From assembly GCA_030653335.1 (NCBI GenBank), contig JAURZP010000146.1:1-29793 (forward strand): DNA of 29,793 nt, read 5' to 3'. This DNA is from Methanoregula sp. GTDB taxonomy: Archaea; Halobacteriota; Methanomicrobia; Methanomicrobiales; Methanospirillaceae. The translations under genes and the position numbers were made by a program. Positions 21,201 through 28,953 of this stretch are shown here, piece by piece (positions within the stretch are counted from its first letter, which is position 1; each line of letters opens with the position of its first letter). The notes beneath the pieces were generated by a model, which did not search any database, was not told the DNA's origin, and worked only from the letters and a program-made list of their open reading frames with translations.

Positions 21201-21836
21201 ATGGCAATTTCTGAACCCATCAACAAGGTAAATCTCGAACGCATCACTAACGGGATCTTTGCATTCACAATGACCCTGCTCGCACGGGACATCGTCACTG
21301 CAGACCAGTATGCAAAAGCCTCATTGATTACCGTCGAACAGTTCAGTCTCAACACAATTGGGTCGATCATTGATTTTGTCGGGATATTCATCCTTCTTGC
21401 GATGTTCTGGATGCTGTTCTTCCAGATGTTTCACAGGATGAAAACCTTCGATCACCACTTTCTTCATGTGCATATGCTCGCACTGATGGCCATTGTCGTA
21501 ATCCCATTCTCATCAGCATTCAGTAATTTATCAGAGGGCTACACATTTACAGATTTTTTCTTCCAGATCAATTACCTGCTGCTCGGGTTGCTTCTTGTGT
21601 ACTTATGGCACTATGCACGATCAAAACCTGCCCTGTTAGACTCAGCACTCACCGAAGCTGATGCCCAATTCCTTTACCATAAGTGTCTGGTTCCACCCGC
21701 AGTTGCATTGTTTGCGATCATTTTGTTGCTGATCAACTCCGGGTATACAGATTTCTTAATGGATCTCATGTATTTCGTGCCGTTTGTTATGTTGGCCATT
21801 TTTTTCAGGAGACCGCCGTTTGAACCGGCAGTCTGA
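21201..21836 (+). CDS. TMEM175/DUF1211-like membrane protein, divergent
   Basis: 211 residues with about six transmembrane helices. TMEM175-family proteins are tetrameric potassium-selective channels in prokaryotes, with the pore formed by a first-helix FSD motif. Here the first helix reads ERITNGIFAFTMTLLARDI. It aligns with the family pattern FSDGVFAIxxTLL, but FSD is replaced by ITN (15-17) and the usual preceding Arg is shifted. The rest is family-like: FWMLFFQMFHRMKTFDHHFL, MAIVVIPFSSAFSN, then a helix pair after DAQFLYHKCL. CAGGA lies 10 bases before the ATG and a T7 run follows the stop. It is monocistronic. Membership is likely; channel activity is doubtful given the altered filter helix. 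Confidence 0.78.
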   Translation: MAISEPINKVNLERITNGIFAFTMTLLARDIVTADQYAKASLITVEQFSLNTIGSIIDFVGIFILLAMFWMLFFQMFHRMKTFDHHFLHVHMLALMAIVVIPFSSAFSNLSEGYTFTDFFFQINYLLLGLLLVYLWHYARSKPALLDSALTEADAQFLYHKCLVPPAVALFAIILLLINSGYTDFLMDLMYFVPFVMLAIFFRRPPFEPAV

Positions 21837-21844
21837 ACATACGC

Positions 21845-21851
21845 TTTTTTT
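21845..21851 (+). terminator. T7 terminator after TMEM175-like gene
   Basis: Seven T residues begin 9 bases after the stop codon, on the coding strand. The remaining gap to 22114 shows no gene; it ends in a TATA-like box for the next gene. Confidence 0.45.
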
Positions 21852-22077
21852 ATGATCTCGGATAATTTTATCTCTTGTGGCAACCGCTCTTTATTTTTCC
21901 GCAATCCATGCAGCAGATGAACGCAGACATCCCATTGATAGTGGCAGACTGTAACCCCAGGTAAGAGTAGTAAAGACATGTGCAGGAACAAGACCCGTAA
22001 AGGATTTTAAAAAACACTGCCCGTTTCTCTAAGTATCCAAAATCCCATCAAACGGCTATCTTTTTTACCCGTTACAG

Positions 22078-22087
22078 AATATATATT
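22078..22087 (+). promoter_or_regulatory. TATA-like box for the PepSY/YcdB-like gene
   Basis: AATATATATT is centred about 32 bases before the GTG start at 22115. It predicts a leader of only a few bases, although GAGG also lies 8 bases before the start codon. Confidence 0.5.
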
Positions 22088-22114
22088 AACAGCAGATCAT
22101 ACGAGGAAACAACA

Positions 22115-23428
22115 GTGAGCACCCGTCCAGATGACCCTGATGCAACCTATCTTCCGGCTCGATACAGGCAACAGGTTCTGGCAAAGAAGCAACACCGGAT
22201 TTACAAAAAACTCCTGACATCCGGCATTGTCATCGTGGTTTTGATTATTGTGTTTTTCCTGCTTATCGGAATGCTTCCTGTTCCCCAATCTTCCACACTC
22301 ATGCAAAGACCGGTAACCCCCACTCCGTCTATGGGTGGACAAAACCCGGCTCCTGTTGTGAATGTAACAGTCGCAGTCACACCGGGTTATGTAACAGGAA
22401 CAGGTCTTTTGGCACTGCACTCAACAGATATGCTCCCGCTCGACAAGGCAGTATCATTTCTTAGAGAAGAGTATCCTGCAGAAACTTACACGCTGAACAA
22501 CCTGAATCTGACGGACCGGTATTCCGGTCACATGCTTTATGAGTTTACTATCCAGCCTGCGGTTAGTTCGTTAACAGAAACCCCGTTTGTGATCTTTTCG
22601 GATGCATTAACAGGAGAACCTTATACACCGGGACAGGAGGACGCCCGTATCAAGATGGGAAATGCACAGGATCTTGCAAGGAAAGCATTTCTTGGGATTC
22701 GATCCGACAAGGTACTAGTCCGGTACAGTGCAGATCCTGATTCCGGCAGGACATGGAATTTCAGGTTCGTAAAAGATACCACCCCGGTCCTTACCGGTAC
22801 TATCGATGCCGAAACAGGACTTATCTCATCATTTGCTCAGACAATCCAGACCGTAGGAAGGCCCACAGAACCTGTAACCGGGCTGCCCGCTGCACAGAAA
22901 ATTGCAGATCGTTATATCTCAGGAAAGAACGGTCCGGTTGCGGTCAACATGAGTATAGGCCGGTATTTCTCACTGGGTTCCCCGTCTGATCCAGTGGCAG
23001 GCCAATACGTTTTCATTTACAACCGGATCGTGAACAATATTCCCTGCGAAGCGGATGGTTTTATCGTGAGTGTCGATTCATTGACCGGTGAGATTACGGC
23101 TTATGAACGGCACTGGAGAGCACCAGACAATGCTTTTTCTGTGGCTTCTGATGCGCTTGTACTGAAACGTGAAGCCACCTATACCATCCTTAAGCGGGCG
23201 CAAGAGACATACCCTGAATCGGTAAACGGACTCCGTATCGTATCAGCAGAAATTAAGTGGAAGGACCAGCACCCCATTGGAGTGACACCACGGCCCGGCA
23301 GTATCCCCCTTGCATGGAAAGTTACGTTTGATGATGAGATCATCCGGGCGAACAATTCTGCAAAACCTGCCATTGCCTGGTTGGATGCACAGACAATGGG
23401 CATTCTGGATTTTGAGTACCGGCACTAA
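22115..23428 (+). CDS. Membrane-anchored PepSY/YcdB-like extracellular protein
   Basis: 437 residues from a GTG start (GAGG 8 bases upstream). A cytoplasmic, basic N-terminus (ARYRQQVLAKKQHRIYKK) is followed by one transmembrane helix (~33-54) and a Pro/Thr-rich linker. An extracellular region follows with repeated units ending in xVD-x-x-TG: FSDALTGEPY, GTIDAETGLISSF, IVSVDSLTGEITAYERHW and AWLDAQTMGIL. This pattern and YVFIYNRIVNNIPCEADGFI resemble YcdB/YcdC and PepSY domains, which in other proteins inhibit or chaperone secreted peptidases. Here that function is only an inference. No protease is adjacent. It is monocistronic, with its own TATA box. Confidence 0.8.
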   Translation: MSTRPDDPDATYLPARYRQQVLAKKQHRIYKKLLTSGIVIVVLIIVFFLLIGMLPVPQSSTLMQRPVTPTPSMGGQNPAPVVNVTVAVTPGYVTGTGLLALHSTDMLPLDKAVSFLREEYPAETYTLNNLNLTDRYSGHMLYEFTIQPAVSSLTETPFVIFSDALTGEPYTPGQEDARIKMGNAQDLARKAFLGIRSDKVLVRYSADPDSGRTWNFRFVKDTTPVLTGTIDAETGLISSFAQTIQTVGRPTEPVTGLPAAQKIADRYISGKNGPVAVNMSIGRYFSLGSPSDPVAGQYVFIYNRIVNNIPCEADGFIVSVDSLTGEITAYERHWRAPDNAFSVASDALVLKREATYTILKRAQETYPESVNGLRIVSAEIKWKDQHPIGVTPRPGSIPLAWKVTFDDEIIRANNSAKPAIAWLDAQTMGILDFEYRH

Positions 23429-23494
23429 TCCGATATTCTTATTTACCGGGAAAAACCGGATGCCGCATCATCTGTCACAGAGCGGGGTGTGATT

Positions 23495-23513
23495 AAAAAA
23501 GATTTAAAAAAAA
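23495..23513 (-). terminator. Paired T-tracts after the zinc-ribbon gene
   Basis: On the minus strand a T8 tract abuts the stop at 23514, and a T6 tract follows a few bases later. The tracts lie between two convergent genes. Confidence 0.5.
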
Positions 23514-23969
23514 TCAGCACTTGTCGCAGATGTACTCAACTGCGATTGCTGCCTTGCGCATATCGCCTTTTATCTGTTTCTTTCCGCCCTTAAAGAAAAG
23601 TTTTTTACAGCCGGCACAATATTTGGGCCGAATCTGATCCCACCAGTTCATGGGAATCTCAAGAGTGAACCCGGTCTTGTTCCACTCTTCAGGTGGTTTT
23701 TCTGCGTTCTGCTCATAGACTGCGACAAACTCCATAATCTGGTGGGGGGGCACTCCCAAGTCTACAAATTTTTTGAAGACAAAGTAGTTGAAGATCAGCC
23801 ACGAGAGATCAGAACGGTCGAGGATGCCTTCATACTCCCCAAACGCGTCATCGAATTCCTCTAACGAGCAACCGCAGAGCGGGCATTTGCCACTCACGAG
23901 CTCATCAAGAAAAACCTCTTCCTGGCAACCCGGACAGGTAGTGTGCGGGGATTGCATGCGTGATGTCAT
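23514..23969 (-). CDS. Zinc-ribbon protein, archaeal, function unknown
   Basis: 151 residues with two CxxC pairs at the N-terminus (CPGC ... CPLCG, ~12-33) and two at the C-terminus (YCAGCKKLFF, ~117-121, and YICDKC as the last residues). They probably form one ribbon at each end. Between them lies a helical, aromatic-rich core (DRSDLSWLIFNYFVFKKFVD, EEWNKTGFTLEIPMNWWD). I recognise no named family. The start MTSRMQSPHTTC is supported by GGAG 7 bases upstream. It is monocistronic, with an inverted repeat around its likely TATA region. It may be a nucleic-acid or protein-interaction factor. Confidence 0.75.
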   Translation of the reverse strand: MTSRMQSPHTTCPGCQEEVFLDELVSGKCPLCGCSLEEFDDAFGEYEGILDRSDLSWLIFNYFVFKKFVDLGVPPHQIMEFVAVYEQNAEKPPEEWNKTGFTLEIPMNWWDQIRPKYCAGCKKLFFKGGKKQIKGDMRKAAIAVEYICDKC

Positions 23970-24016
23970 TTGTATTCTCCGGAAAGGTCAAAATTATTGA
24001 TATTCTTATGTAATAG

Positions 24017-24045
24017 ATACTAAAAAATTTTCAAGAATTTAGTAT
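24017..24045. promoter_or_regulatory. 8-bp inverted repeat around the zinc-ribbon gene promoter
   Basis: ATACTAAA (24017-24024) and TTTAGTAT (24038-24045) are perfect reverse complements 13 bases apart, in an AT-rich tract 48-76 bases before the zinc-ribbon start. They enclose TATA-like sequence, so a repressor operator is possible. Bases 23970-24131 otherwise contain no gene. Confidence 0.45.
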
Positions 24046-24131
24046 TGTAACTAGTGTTTCGCGGGGTTGCACATATAGGTATCACCAGTGCAAATGCACC
24101 CCGATAAGAGTGTTGCGGTCTGGAGGGGAAA

Positions 24132-24440
24132 TCACTCAGCGGACGGGTCTTCGCGCTCCATAATCAGCGTGCCATAGACCACTTTTTCGAGCACCTGCGC
24201 AACATACTTAATGTGCATTGCCCGTTCCAGATCTTCATTGCGGTGAATATCTGAATAGATCTGGAGCCGGATTAAGGAGAACCGGAACCTGTCGAGGTCT
24301 TCATCATTCATCTTCATGGCTTCCTGATAGATCGGTTCGATAAGGTCCGGAAAGACCAGCGGGTTCTCAAGACATTCGATGATACTTGTGTAGATCGGAA
24401 GATTCGTTTCCTTTCCTGTGAGAATCCGCAGGTAGTCCAT
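24132..24440 (-). CDS. Uncharacterised 102-residue protein downstream of mrp
   Basis: 102 residues, predicted almost wholly helical and acidic (ECLENPLVFPDLIEPIYQEA, MNDEDLDRFRFSLIRLQIY, AMHIKYVAQVLEKVVYG). No motif, membrane segment or cysteine cluster beyond single residues. I do not recognise the family. It starts 3 bases after the mrp stop, and the last mrp codons and stop provide GAGGG as its Shine-Dalgarno. It is therefore co-translated with mrp and a candidate partner in Fe-S cluster transfer or in regulating it (inference from context only). Confidence 0.75.
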   Translation of the reverse strand: MDYLRILTGKETNLPIYTSIIECLENPLVFPDLIEPIYQEAMKMNDEDLDRFRFSLIRLQIYSDIHRNEDLERAMHIKYVAQVLEKVVYGTLIMEREDPSAE

Positions 24441-24443
24441 TGC

Positions 24444-25343
24444 TTATCCCTCGACAACTTTGATGAGGGATTCCATCACCTTGTCAACCGCAGTCCAGGT
24501 CGGACTGGTCGTGCTGCCACGCCGGATGATGAACGGGCGGCCTTCATCGCCGGCCTTGCGCATCTCGATATCGATTGGTATTGCCCCAAGGAACGGCACT
24601 TTAAGTTCTTCAGAAATCTTTTTGCCGCCATCTTTTCCAAAGAGATCGATCTCAACACCGCAGTGGGGGCAGAGCATCCCGCTCATGTTCTCAATGATCC
24701 CAATCACGGGAAGCCCGAGTTTTTCTATGAATTTTGCTGATTTTCTTGCATCCATGGTGGCGACATCCTGCGGGGTTGTCACAATGACTGCGCCCCGCAC
24801 ATTCGGTGCAAGCTGGGCGATTGTGAGCGCCTCGTCTCCGGTCCCCGGGGGCAGGTCAACAACGAGATAGTCAAGCGAACCCCAGTTCACTTCGGCAAGG
24901 AACTGCTGGATCGCAGCCATCTTCATCGGCCCGCGCCAGATGATCGGGGTGCTTGTGTCGGGTAACAGGAACGCCATCGAAAGGACAGATAACATACCGG
25001 TAACACGAACCGGCTCAATACGGTTGCCTTCTGTCGCAAGCTTGTGGTCTTCAATGCCCAGCATTTTTGGGACATTGGGGCCGTGCATATCGAGATCGAG
25101 AAGACCGACTTTCTTGCCGTGGTTCGAGAGAGCGTATGCAAGATTCACTGAAACCGTTGATTTTCCCACGCCGCCTTTGCCGCTCAGCACCAGTATGACA
25201 TGTCTGACATCAATTGCTGCTTTTGGCGGGAGACCGGCCTGTCCTTTCTTTTCCGATGAGCAGGTGGAAGCAGTCACACAGCTGGAACACTCGCTATTGC
25301 ACTCTTCATCCGCTTTTTTTGATTGTTTACTGTTCGTTGCCAT
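24444..25343 (-). CDS. mrp: Mrp/ApbC/Nbp35-type Fe-S cluster carrier ATPase
   Basis: 299 residues; a P-loop ATPase that assembles and delivers [4Fe-4S] clusters in the cytoplasm. The N-terminal Cys group C15-x3-C19-x2-C22-x5-C28 resembles the Nbp35 ferredoxin-like extension. The deviant Walker A is LSGKGGVGKSTVS (G55-T63), followed by DLDMHGPNVPKMLG, the Walker-B-like DYLVVDLPPGTGDE and TTPQDVATMDARKS. The bridging-cluster motif GMLCPHCG (C225, C228) is present. Presence of both cysteine sets marks the Nbp35 type rather than the short ApbC. It is followed at 3 bases by the helical 102-residue gene. Confidence 0.95.
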   Translation of the reverse strand: MATNSKQSKKADEECNSECSSCVTASTCSSEKKGQAGLPPKAAIDVRHVILVLSGKGGVGKSTVSVNLAYALSNHGKKVGLLDLDMHGPNVPKMLGIEDHKLATEGNRIEPVRVTGMLSVLSMAFLLPDTSTPIIWRGPMKMAAIQQFLAEVNWGSLDYLVVDLPPGTGDEALTIAQLAPNVRGAVIVTTPQDVATMDARKSAKFIEKLGLPVIGIIENMSGMLCPHCGVEIDLFGKDGGKKISEELKVPFLGAIPIDIEMRKAGDEGRPFIIRRGSTTSPTWTAVDKVMESLIKVVEG

Positions 25344-25478
25344 AATATCCCTTTGTTGAATTCTGATCGTGTACTCTTACCAGTTGTCACCATTAGACAA
25401 TAAAGATGTGGAGAAAATCCCGGCTACCTGACAGAGAACCGTCCATTCTCCGGGTCCGGCGCGTGAAAAACTGCACCT

Positions 25479-25487
25479 TTTTTATAT
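25479..25487 (+). promoter_or_regulatory. TATA-like box giving a leaderless transcript
   Basis: TTTTTATAT is centred about 26 bases before the ATG at 25510. This places transcription start at or within a base or two of the start codon. It also argues against the ATG at 25486, which lies inside the box. Confidence 0.5.
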
Positions 25488-25509
25488 GCTGCCCGCTCAC
25501 CGGCCTTCA

Positions 25510-26199
25510 ATGACATCCGGCCGAAAATTCTGTACTGAGTGCGGCGGACTGCTTGTACCTGACACCAGGTTCTGCGGGCATTGCGGGTGCCCTGTTGAAG
25601 GGCAGCACCCTGCGAGTTCTCCTGCGGTCCTGCACTATCCAGTACCGCAAGGTGCAGCCACAACTGGTGGCCCTGAGCGGATCATTGGCATCGTACCATT
25701 CCTTGAGCAGGGTCTGCTCTCGGGGATCCATTATACTCTTCTTGTCACTCCACAGCGCCTCATCTTCTGCACGTGGAACGCATGTATGGACGAAGCGATG
25801 TCAGAAGCCGATGATGAGGTGATGCTGGAGTCCTGTGAGATTGCAGAGACTGTAGATGAGATCGCCCATTTCCGGGCAAAGGACTGGACAACCGGGCCCT
25901 GGCAGCGGTACCTCTCCATGCCGATCGAGTCCATCGCTGCCGGTGCTCCGGGCTCCATCACTATTCCCATGGACGCGATCTCCTTGGTGGATATCGTCGT
26001 CAAAACCCGGACCTCCACGCAGGACAACCTCTTCATTGAAGAGGGCGGGCGCCGGCACACGTTTGACCTGATGTACTCCCAGGGACCGTTCCTCTTTAAG
26101 CTCCTTCAGCCAATTCTTGGAGGGAAGATCCGGATAGCAGACCAACTCCATAAACGACGCGGACTCGACCGGCTGTTAACCGGTCAGGAATACAAGTAA
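25510..26199 (+). CDS. Zinc-ribbon protein with PH-like domain
   Basis: 229 residues from the ATG at 25510, chosen because the ATG at 25486 overlaps the TATA box. An N-terminal double zinc-ribbon knuckle is clear: FCTECGGLLVPDTRFCGHCG. A Pro/Ala linker and a domain starting RIIGIVPFLEQGLLSGIHYT follow. LLVTPQRLIFCTW is the pattern of bacterial PH-like (GRAM-type) folds, in which a strand with xxVTxxRLI recurs. Later parts (ITIPMDAISLVDIVVKTRTS, NLFIEEGGRRHTFDLMY) also suit beta strands. The role is unknown, perhaps membrane-associated sensing. PH-like is an inference. Confidence 0.78.
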   Translation: MTSGRKFCTECGGLLVPDTRFCGHCGCPVEGQHPASSPAVLHYPVPQGAATTGGPERIIGIVPFLEQGLLSGIHYTLLVTPQRLIFCTWNACMDEAMSEADDEVMLESCEIAETVDEIAHFRAKDWTTGPWQRYLSMPIESIAAGAPGSITIPMDAISLVDIVVKTRTSTQDNLFIEEGGRRHTFDLMYSQGPFLFKLLQPILGGKIRIADQLHKRRGLDRLLTGQEYK

Positions 26200-26328
26200 A
26201 CCCGCATTTTTCACATGACCTCTGCCCAACGCTGAGATAACCTCACCTGAAATTACTCTTAAAGGTCTGGATATCATCTCTCCACATGCGTCAGGATTAA
26301 TACATTCCGGCACAGATAGACGTGCAAC

Positions 26329-27516
26329 ATGAAAAAACGGGAACGTTCACGGTTTTTAGATAAGGAACTTAATTCTTCCATTCGCACTATGACAGGAAAG
26401 CGCGAATCCCTCCTCTCCCCTCTTGCCGCAACCAGTGCGGATGCGATGCGCCGTCACAACCGGACGGCAGAAGATATCCGTACCCCCTACTCCCGGGATG
26501 CTGACCGGATCATTCATACAAGGGCATACACGCGCTACATCGATAAGACCCAGGTATTTTACCTTGTTGATAATGACCACATCACCCACCGGGTGATTCA
26601 TGTCCAGCTGGTCTCGAAGATTGCGCGGACGATCGGGCGCTGCCTGCGGCTGAACGAAGATCTCATTGAAGCGATCGCTCTCGGGCATGACATTGGTCAT
26701 ATCCCGTACGGCCACTTTGGCGAGACCTGCCTCTCTGCACTCTGCGAGCAGTACGGTATTGGCAGATTTTTTCACAATGTCCAGAGCGTGCAGTTCCTTG
26801 ACCGGATCGAGGATCAGGACCTGACCATGCAGGTGCTCGATGGGATCCTCTGCCATAACGGCGAGGCAGATGATCTCTCCATCAAGCCCATCCCATGCAG
26901 GAGCTGGGCCGCATTTGATAAGAAAGTGCAGGATAATGCTGAAGGCAGAAAGAGCGGGGCATCCATGACCCTTGAAGGCTGCGTGGTCAAGTTTGCCGAC
27001 ACGATTGCCTATATCGGGCGGGATATTCAGGATGCAAAAGAGATCGGATTGATCGATGATTCTGTTCCATTACCAGAAGAATGTACAGAAGTTTTGGGGA
27101 ATTCCAACCGCGAGATCATCAATACATTGATCTACGACATGCTGGAAAACAGCGAAAGCGAAAATGATGGATATATCGCGTATAGTCGCAAAGTTGAAAA
27201 AGCACTGATCGGCCTGCGGGAATTCAGCAGGAAAAATATCTACAATAACGAAAAACTCGTAAAAGAACGATCTAAAATTGAACGGATGTATACCACACTG
27301 TTTGAGACATATTTACAGGATCTCGAATCGGGGTACAGGGACACAAAAATTGTTACAGATTATATCGAAACCGGCTGGATCAATTTAGAGTATCTTAAGA
27401 CGGCAAAAGATGCCGAACTCGTGCGGGACTTTATTGCGGGTATGACTGACAGGTATTTTGCCAAACGGTTTGAAGAGTGCGTAATTCCAAAGAGAGTGGA
27501 CGCTAAATTTTCCTGA
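26329..27516 (+). CDS. HD-domain deoxynucleoside triphosphate triphosphohydrolase (dGTPase-like)
   Basis: 395 residues; hydrolyses dNTPs to nucleoside and tripolyphosphate in the dGTPase family. Diagnostic segments are TPYSRDADRIIHTRAYTRYI with DKTQVF (54-76), the first metal-binding His in ITHRVIHVQL (H91), and the HD pair in ALGHDIGHIPYGHFGE (H120, D121, then H124 and H129). The later FADTIAYIGRDIQDA carries the last metal Asp. Length fits short archaeal/bacterial members. Such enzymes regulate dNTP pools and in some bacteria restrict phage by draining nucleotides. No defence partner is seen, so housekeeping is the default. No clear Shine-Dalgarno is present. It converges with the small Cys-rich gene, 14 bases apart. 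Confidence 0.92.
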   Translation: MKKRERSRFLDKELNSSIRTMTGKRESLLSPLAATSADAMRRHNRTAEDIRTPYSRDADRIIHTRAYTRYIDKTQVFYLVDNDHITHRVIHVQLVSKIARTIGRCLRLNEDLIEAIALGHDIGHIPYGHFGETCLSALCEQYGIGRFFHNVQSVQFLDRIEDQDLTMQVLDGILCHNGEADDLSIKPIPCRSWAAFDKKVQDNAEGRKSGASMTLEGCVVKFADTIAYIGRDIQDAKEIGLIDDSVPLPEECTEVLGNSNREIINTLIYDMLENSESENDGYIAYSRKVEKALIGLREFSRKNIYNNEKLVKERSKIERMYTTLFETYLQDLESGYRDTKIVTDYIETGWINLEYLKTAKDAELVRDFIAGMTDRYFAKRFEECVIPKRVDAKFS

Positions 27517-27530
27517 TAAAAAGGGGCGGA

Positions 27531-27722
27531 TCAATCGTATTTGCCCTTTGGTTCTGCCCATCCGGTGAATCCGCAATAAATACACCCGGCTCCCTCGCAC
27601 TGCGGACACGGCCGTTTGGGTGCCGTGACCAGTACCGTGCCGGTTTTATTACAGACCGTGCACCCGAATCCCTCACAGTGCGCACACTGCGCTGGTTCAT
27701 AGCATTTTTTTCCTTCACTCAT
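27531..27722 (-). CDS. Small Cys-rich protein with DnaJ-like zinc knuckles
   Basis: 63 residues with ten cysteines in two similar modules, CAHCEGFGCTVCNKTG (~13-28) and CPQCEGAGCIYCGFTG (~39-54). Each is of the CxxCxGxGCxxCxxTG form found in the cysteine-rich zinc domain of DnaJ/Hsp40. There is no J-domain. AAGGTGAT before the ATG is a strong Shine-Dalgarno. It probably binds two zinc ions. Similar stand-alone proteins occur across archaea without known function. An ATTTTTTAGTAT element lies upstream. Confidence 0.85.
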   Translation of the reverse strand: MSEGKKCYEPAQCAHCEGFGCTVCNKTGTVLVTAPKRPCPQCEGAGCIYCGFTGWAEPKGKYD

Positions 27723-27750
27723 ACGATCACCTTGAAAAACTGCATCCTGT

Positions 27751-27762
27751 ATACTAAAAAAT
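27751..27762 (-). promoter_or_regulatory. ATTTTTTAGTAT element before the Cys-rich gene
   Basis: On the minus strand this 12-mer lies 29-40 bases before the ATG at 27722. The identical 12-mer occurs on the minus strand at 24017-24028, upstream of the other zinc-binding gene. It may be only an extended TATA region, or a shared regulatory site. The A-run could also help terminate the surface-protein gene. Confidence 0.4.
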
Positions 27763-27783
27763 ATGCCTTATGAGTTTTTTCGC

Positions 27784-28734
27784 TCAATTCTTTTTCATCG
27801 CCATAAAGCAACATATTGCGCTGCAAACACCAAATGCAACCACAGGCAGAATTCCTGATGAGGGGGACTGGGGTGTTGTGGTGGGGTAGGGTGTCGGGAC
27901 GGTCACTTTTGACGTGGGTTTTTTCGTTGGTGTGACAGGGACTGATGATGTGGTGACGGGTATTTTCGTTTCACTGGGAGTTCCCGTGACTGCAGACCCC
28001 ACAGAAGGAACCGTGAGACGGACGTTATCAAGATATCCCTGTGCATAGATATACATCGGGCCACCATCCTCTACTGAACCGAGGTAGATCCGGTTCAGAC
28101 CTTTCATGTTCTCCCCGCACTGGATAAAATAGCTCCAGATATCTTTTCCGGACTGTAACTCTCTCACTTTCATGGATATGATCTTCGTATTGTCATCATA
28201 GTTGACCGTCACATGGTAAGTTTTGTTGACTTCGTATTTTGAAGTGGGACCTTTATAGGCATTTGGCCCCATTTCCGGTGCCGCGTTCTGGCTGTTCACT
28301 TCCAGAAGTTTGTTTCCGGGGGACACAATGTGAAGCCACATGATCTTGCCGTATTTTGCATTGGTGAACATTGTAAGGACATTGGGACCCTTGTTAATCC
28401 TCATCTCAGTATCGGTTAACCCCATACGGAAGGTAGCACCCTCATCGATTCTTGTCAGAAGGAAATCATAGTCTAAAGTGAAGGATCCAGAGTCAAAGAC
28501 CACTGGGATATAAGCGTAATTTCCCGTGCTGGGTTCGATGCCGAAGTGATACATTCCCATGCCCGGATCCCAGTAATTGTTTGACGGGTTATTTGTTATC
28601 CAGCGGGGATCTGAAGCAAACGAGGTCTGGTAGATCGTAGTCTGGTCTTCATTGCTCAGCGCCTGCATAGGCTGTATTACAAGAAGACAGCAGGCAGTTA
28701 CAAGAAGGGTTAACAGGATTGTTCTGGTATTCAT
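27784..28734 (-). CDS. C-terminally anchored surface protein, LamG-like fold suspected
   Basis: 316 residues from the ATG at 28734, chosen because GGAG lies 8 bases before it. ATGs at 28740 and 28785 are in frame but badly spaced. A signal peptide (TILLTLLVTACCLLVIQ) with cleavage near MQALS is followed by a soluble region of alternating strands (FTLDYDFLLTRIDEGATFRM, TYHVTVNYDDNTKIISMKV, GYLDNVRLTV) that looks like a jelly-roll. A Thr/Pro-rich stalk (~250-290) and a final hydrophobic helix ending in KKN follow. Closest to laminin-G/concanavalin-like surface proteins by pattern; ligand unknown. No adjacent enzymes. Confidence 0.8.
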   Translation of the reverse strand: MNTRTILLTLLVTACCLLVIQPMQALSNEDQTTIYQTSFASDPRWITNNPSNNYWDPGMGMYHFGIEPSTGNYAYIPVVFDSGSFTLDYDFLLTRIDEGATFRMGLTDTEMRINKGPNVLTMFTNAKYGKIMWLHIVSPGNKLLEVNSQNAAPEMGPNAYKGPTSKYEVNKTYHVTVNYDDNTKIISMKVRELQSGKDIWSYFIQCGENMKGLNRIYLGSVEDGGPMYIYAQGYLDNVRLTVPSVGSAVTGTPSETKIPVTTSSVPVTPTKKPTSKVTVPTPYPTTTPQSPSSGILPVVAFGVCSAICCFMAMKKN

Positions 28735-28752
28735 TTCCATTGCTCCAAATAT

Positions 28753-28769
28753 TGTTTGTCCCACAAACA
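28753..28769. promoter_or_regulatory. 7-bp inverted repeat before the surface-protein Shine-Dalgarno
   Basis: TGTTTGT-CCC-ACAAACA is a perfect 7-bp inverted repeat with a 3-base spacer. It lies 6 bases upstream of the GGAG Shine-Dalgarno of the surface-protein gene on the minus strand. It could act as an operator or as an mRNA hairpin next to the ribosome site. Confidence 0.5.
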
Positions 28770-28903
28770 GGGTTCGCACCCGCATCCTCTTAGAATTGCT
28801 GGCAACTTCTCCTGCATACCCGCTTTCAGGCTGATGGGAAAATTCCTATGTACATGCAGCCCTCCATTTCTTAAAAATATCTGATTCAACACTCCCAACC
28901 GGG

Positions 28904-28912
28904 ATATATTTA
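28904..28912 (+). promoter_or_regulatory. TATA-like box of the tRNA-Gly transcript
   Basis: ATATATTTA is centred about 46 bases before the mature 5' end of tRNA-Gly. It predicts a 5' precursor leader of roughly 20 bases that would be removed by RNase P. Confidence 0.5.
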
Positions 28913-28953
28913 TTTCCCGATTCGCGCAATATTAGAAGAGCATCCCAAAGTGC

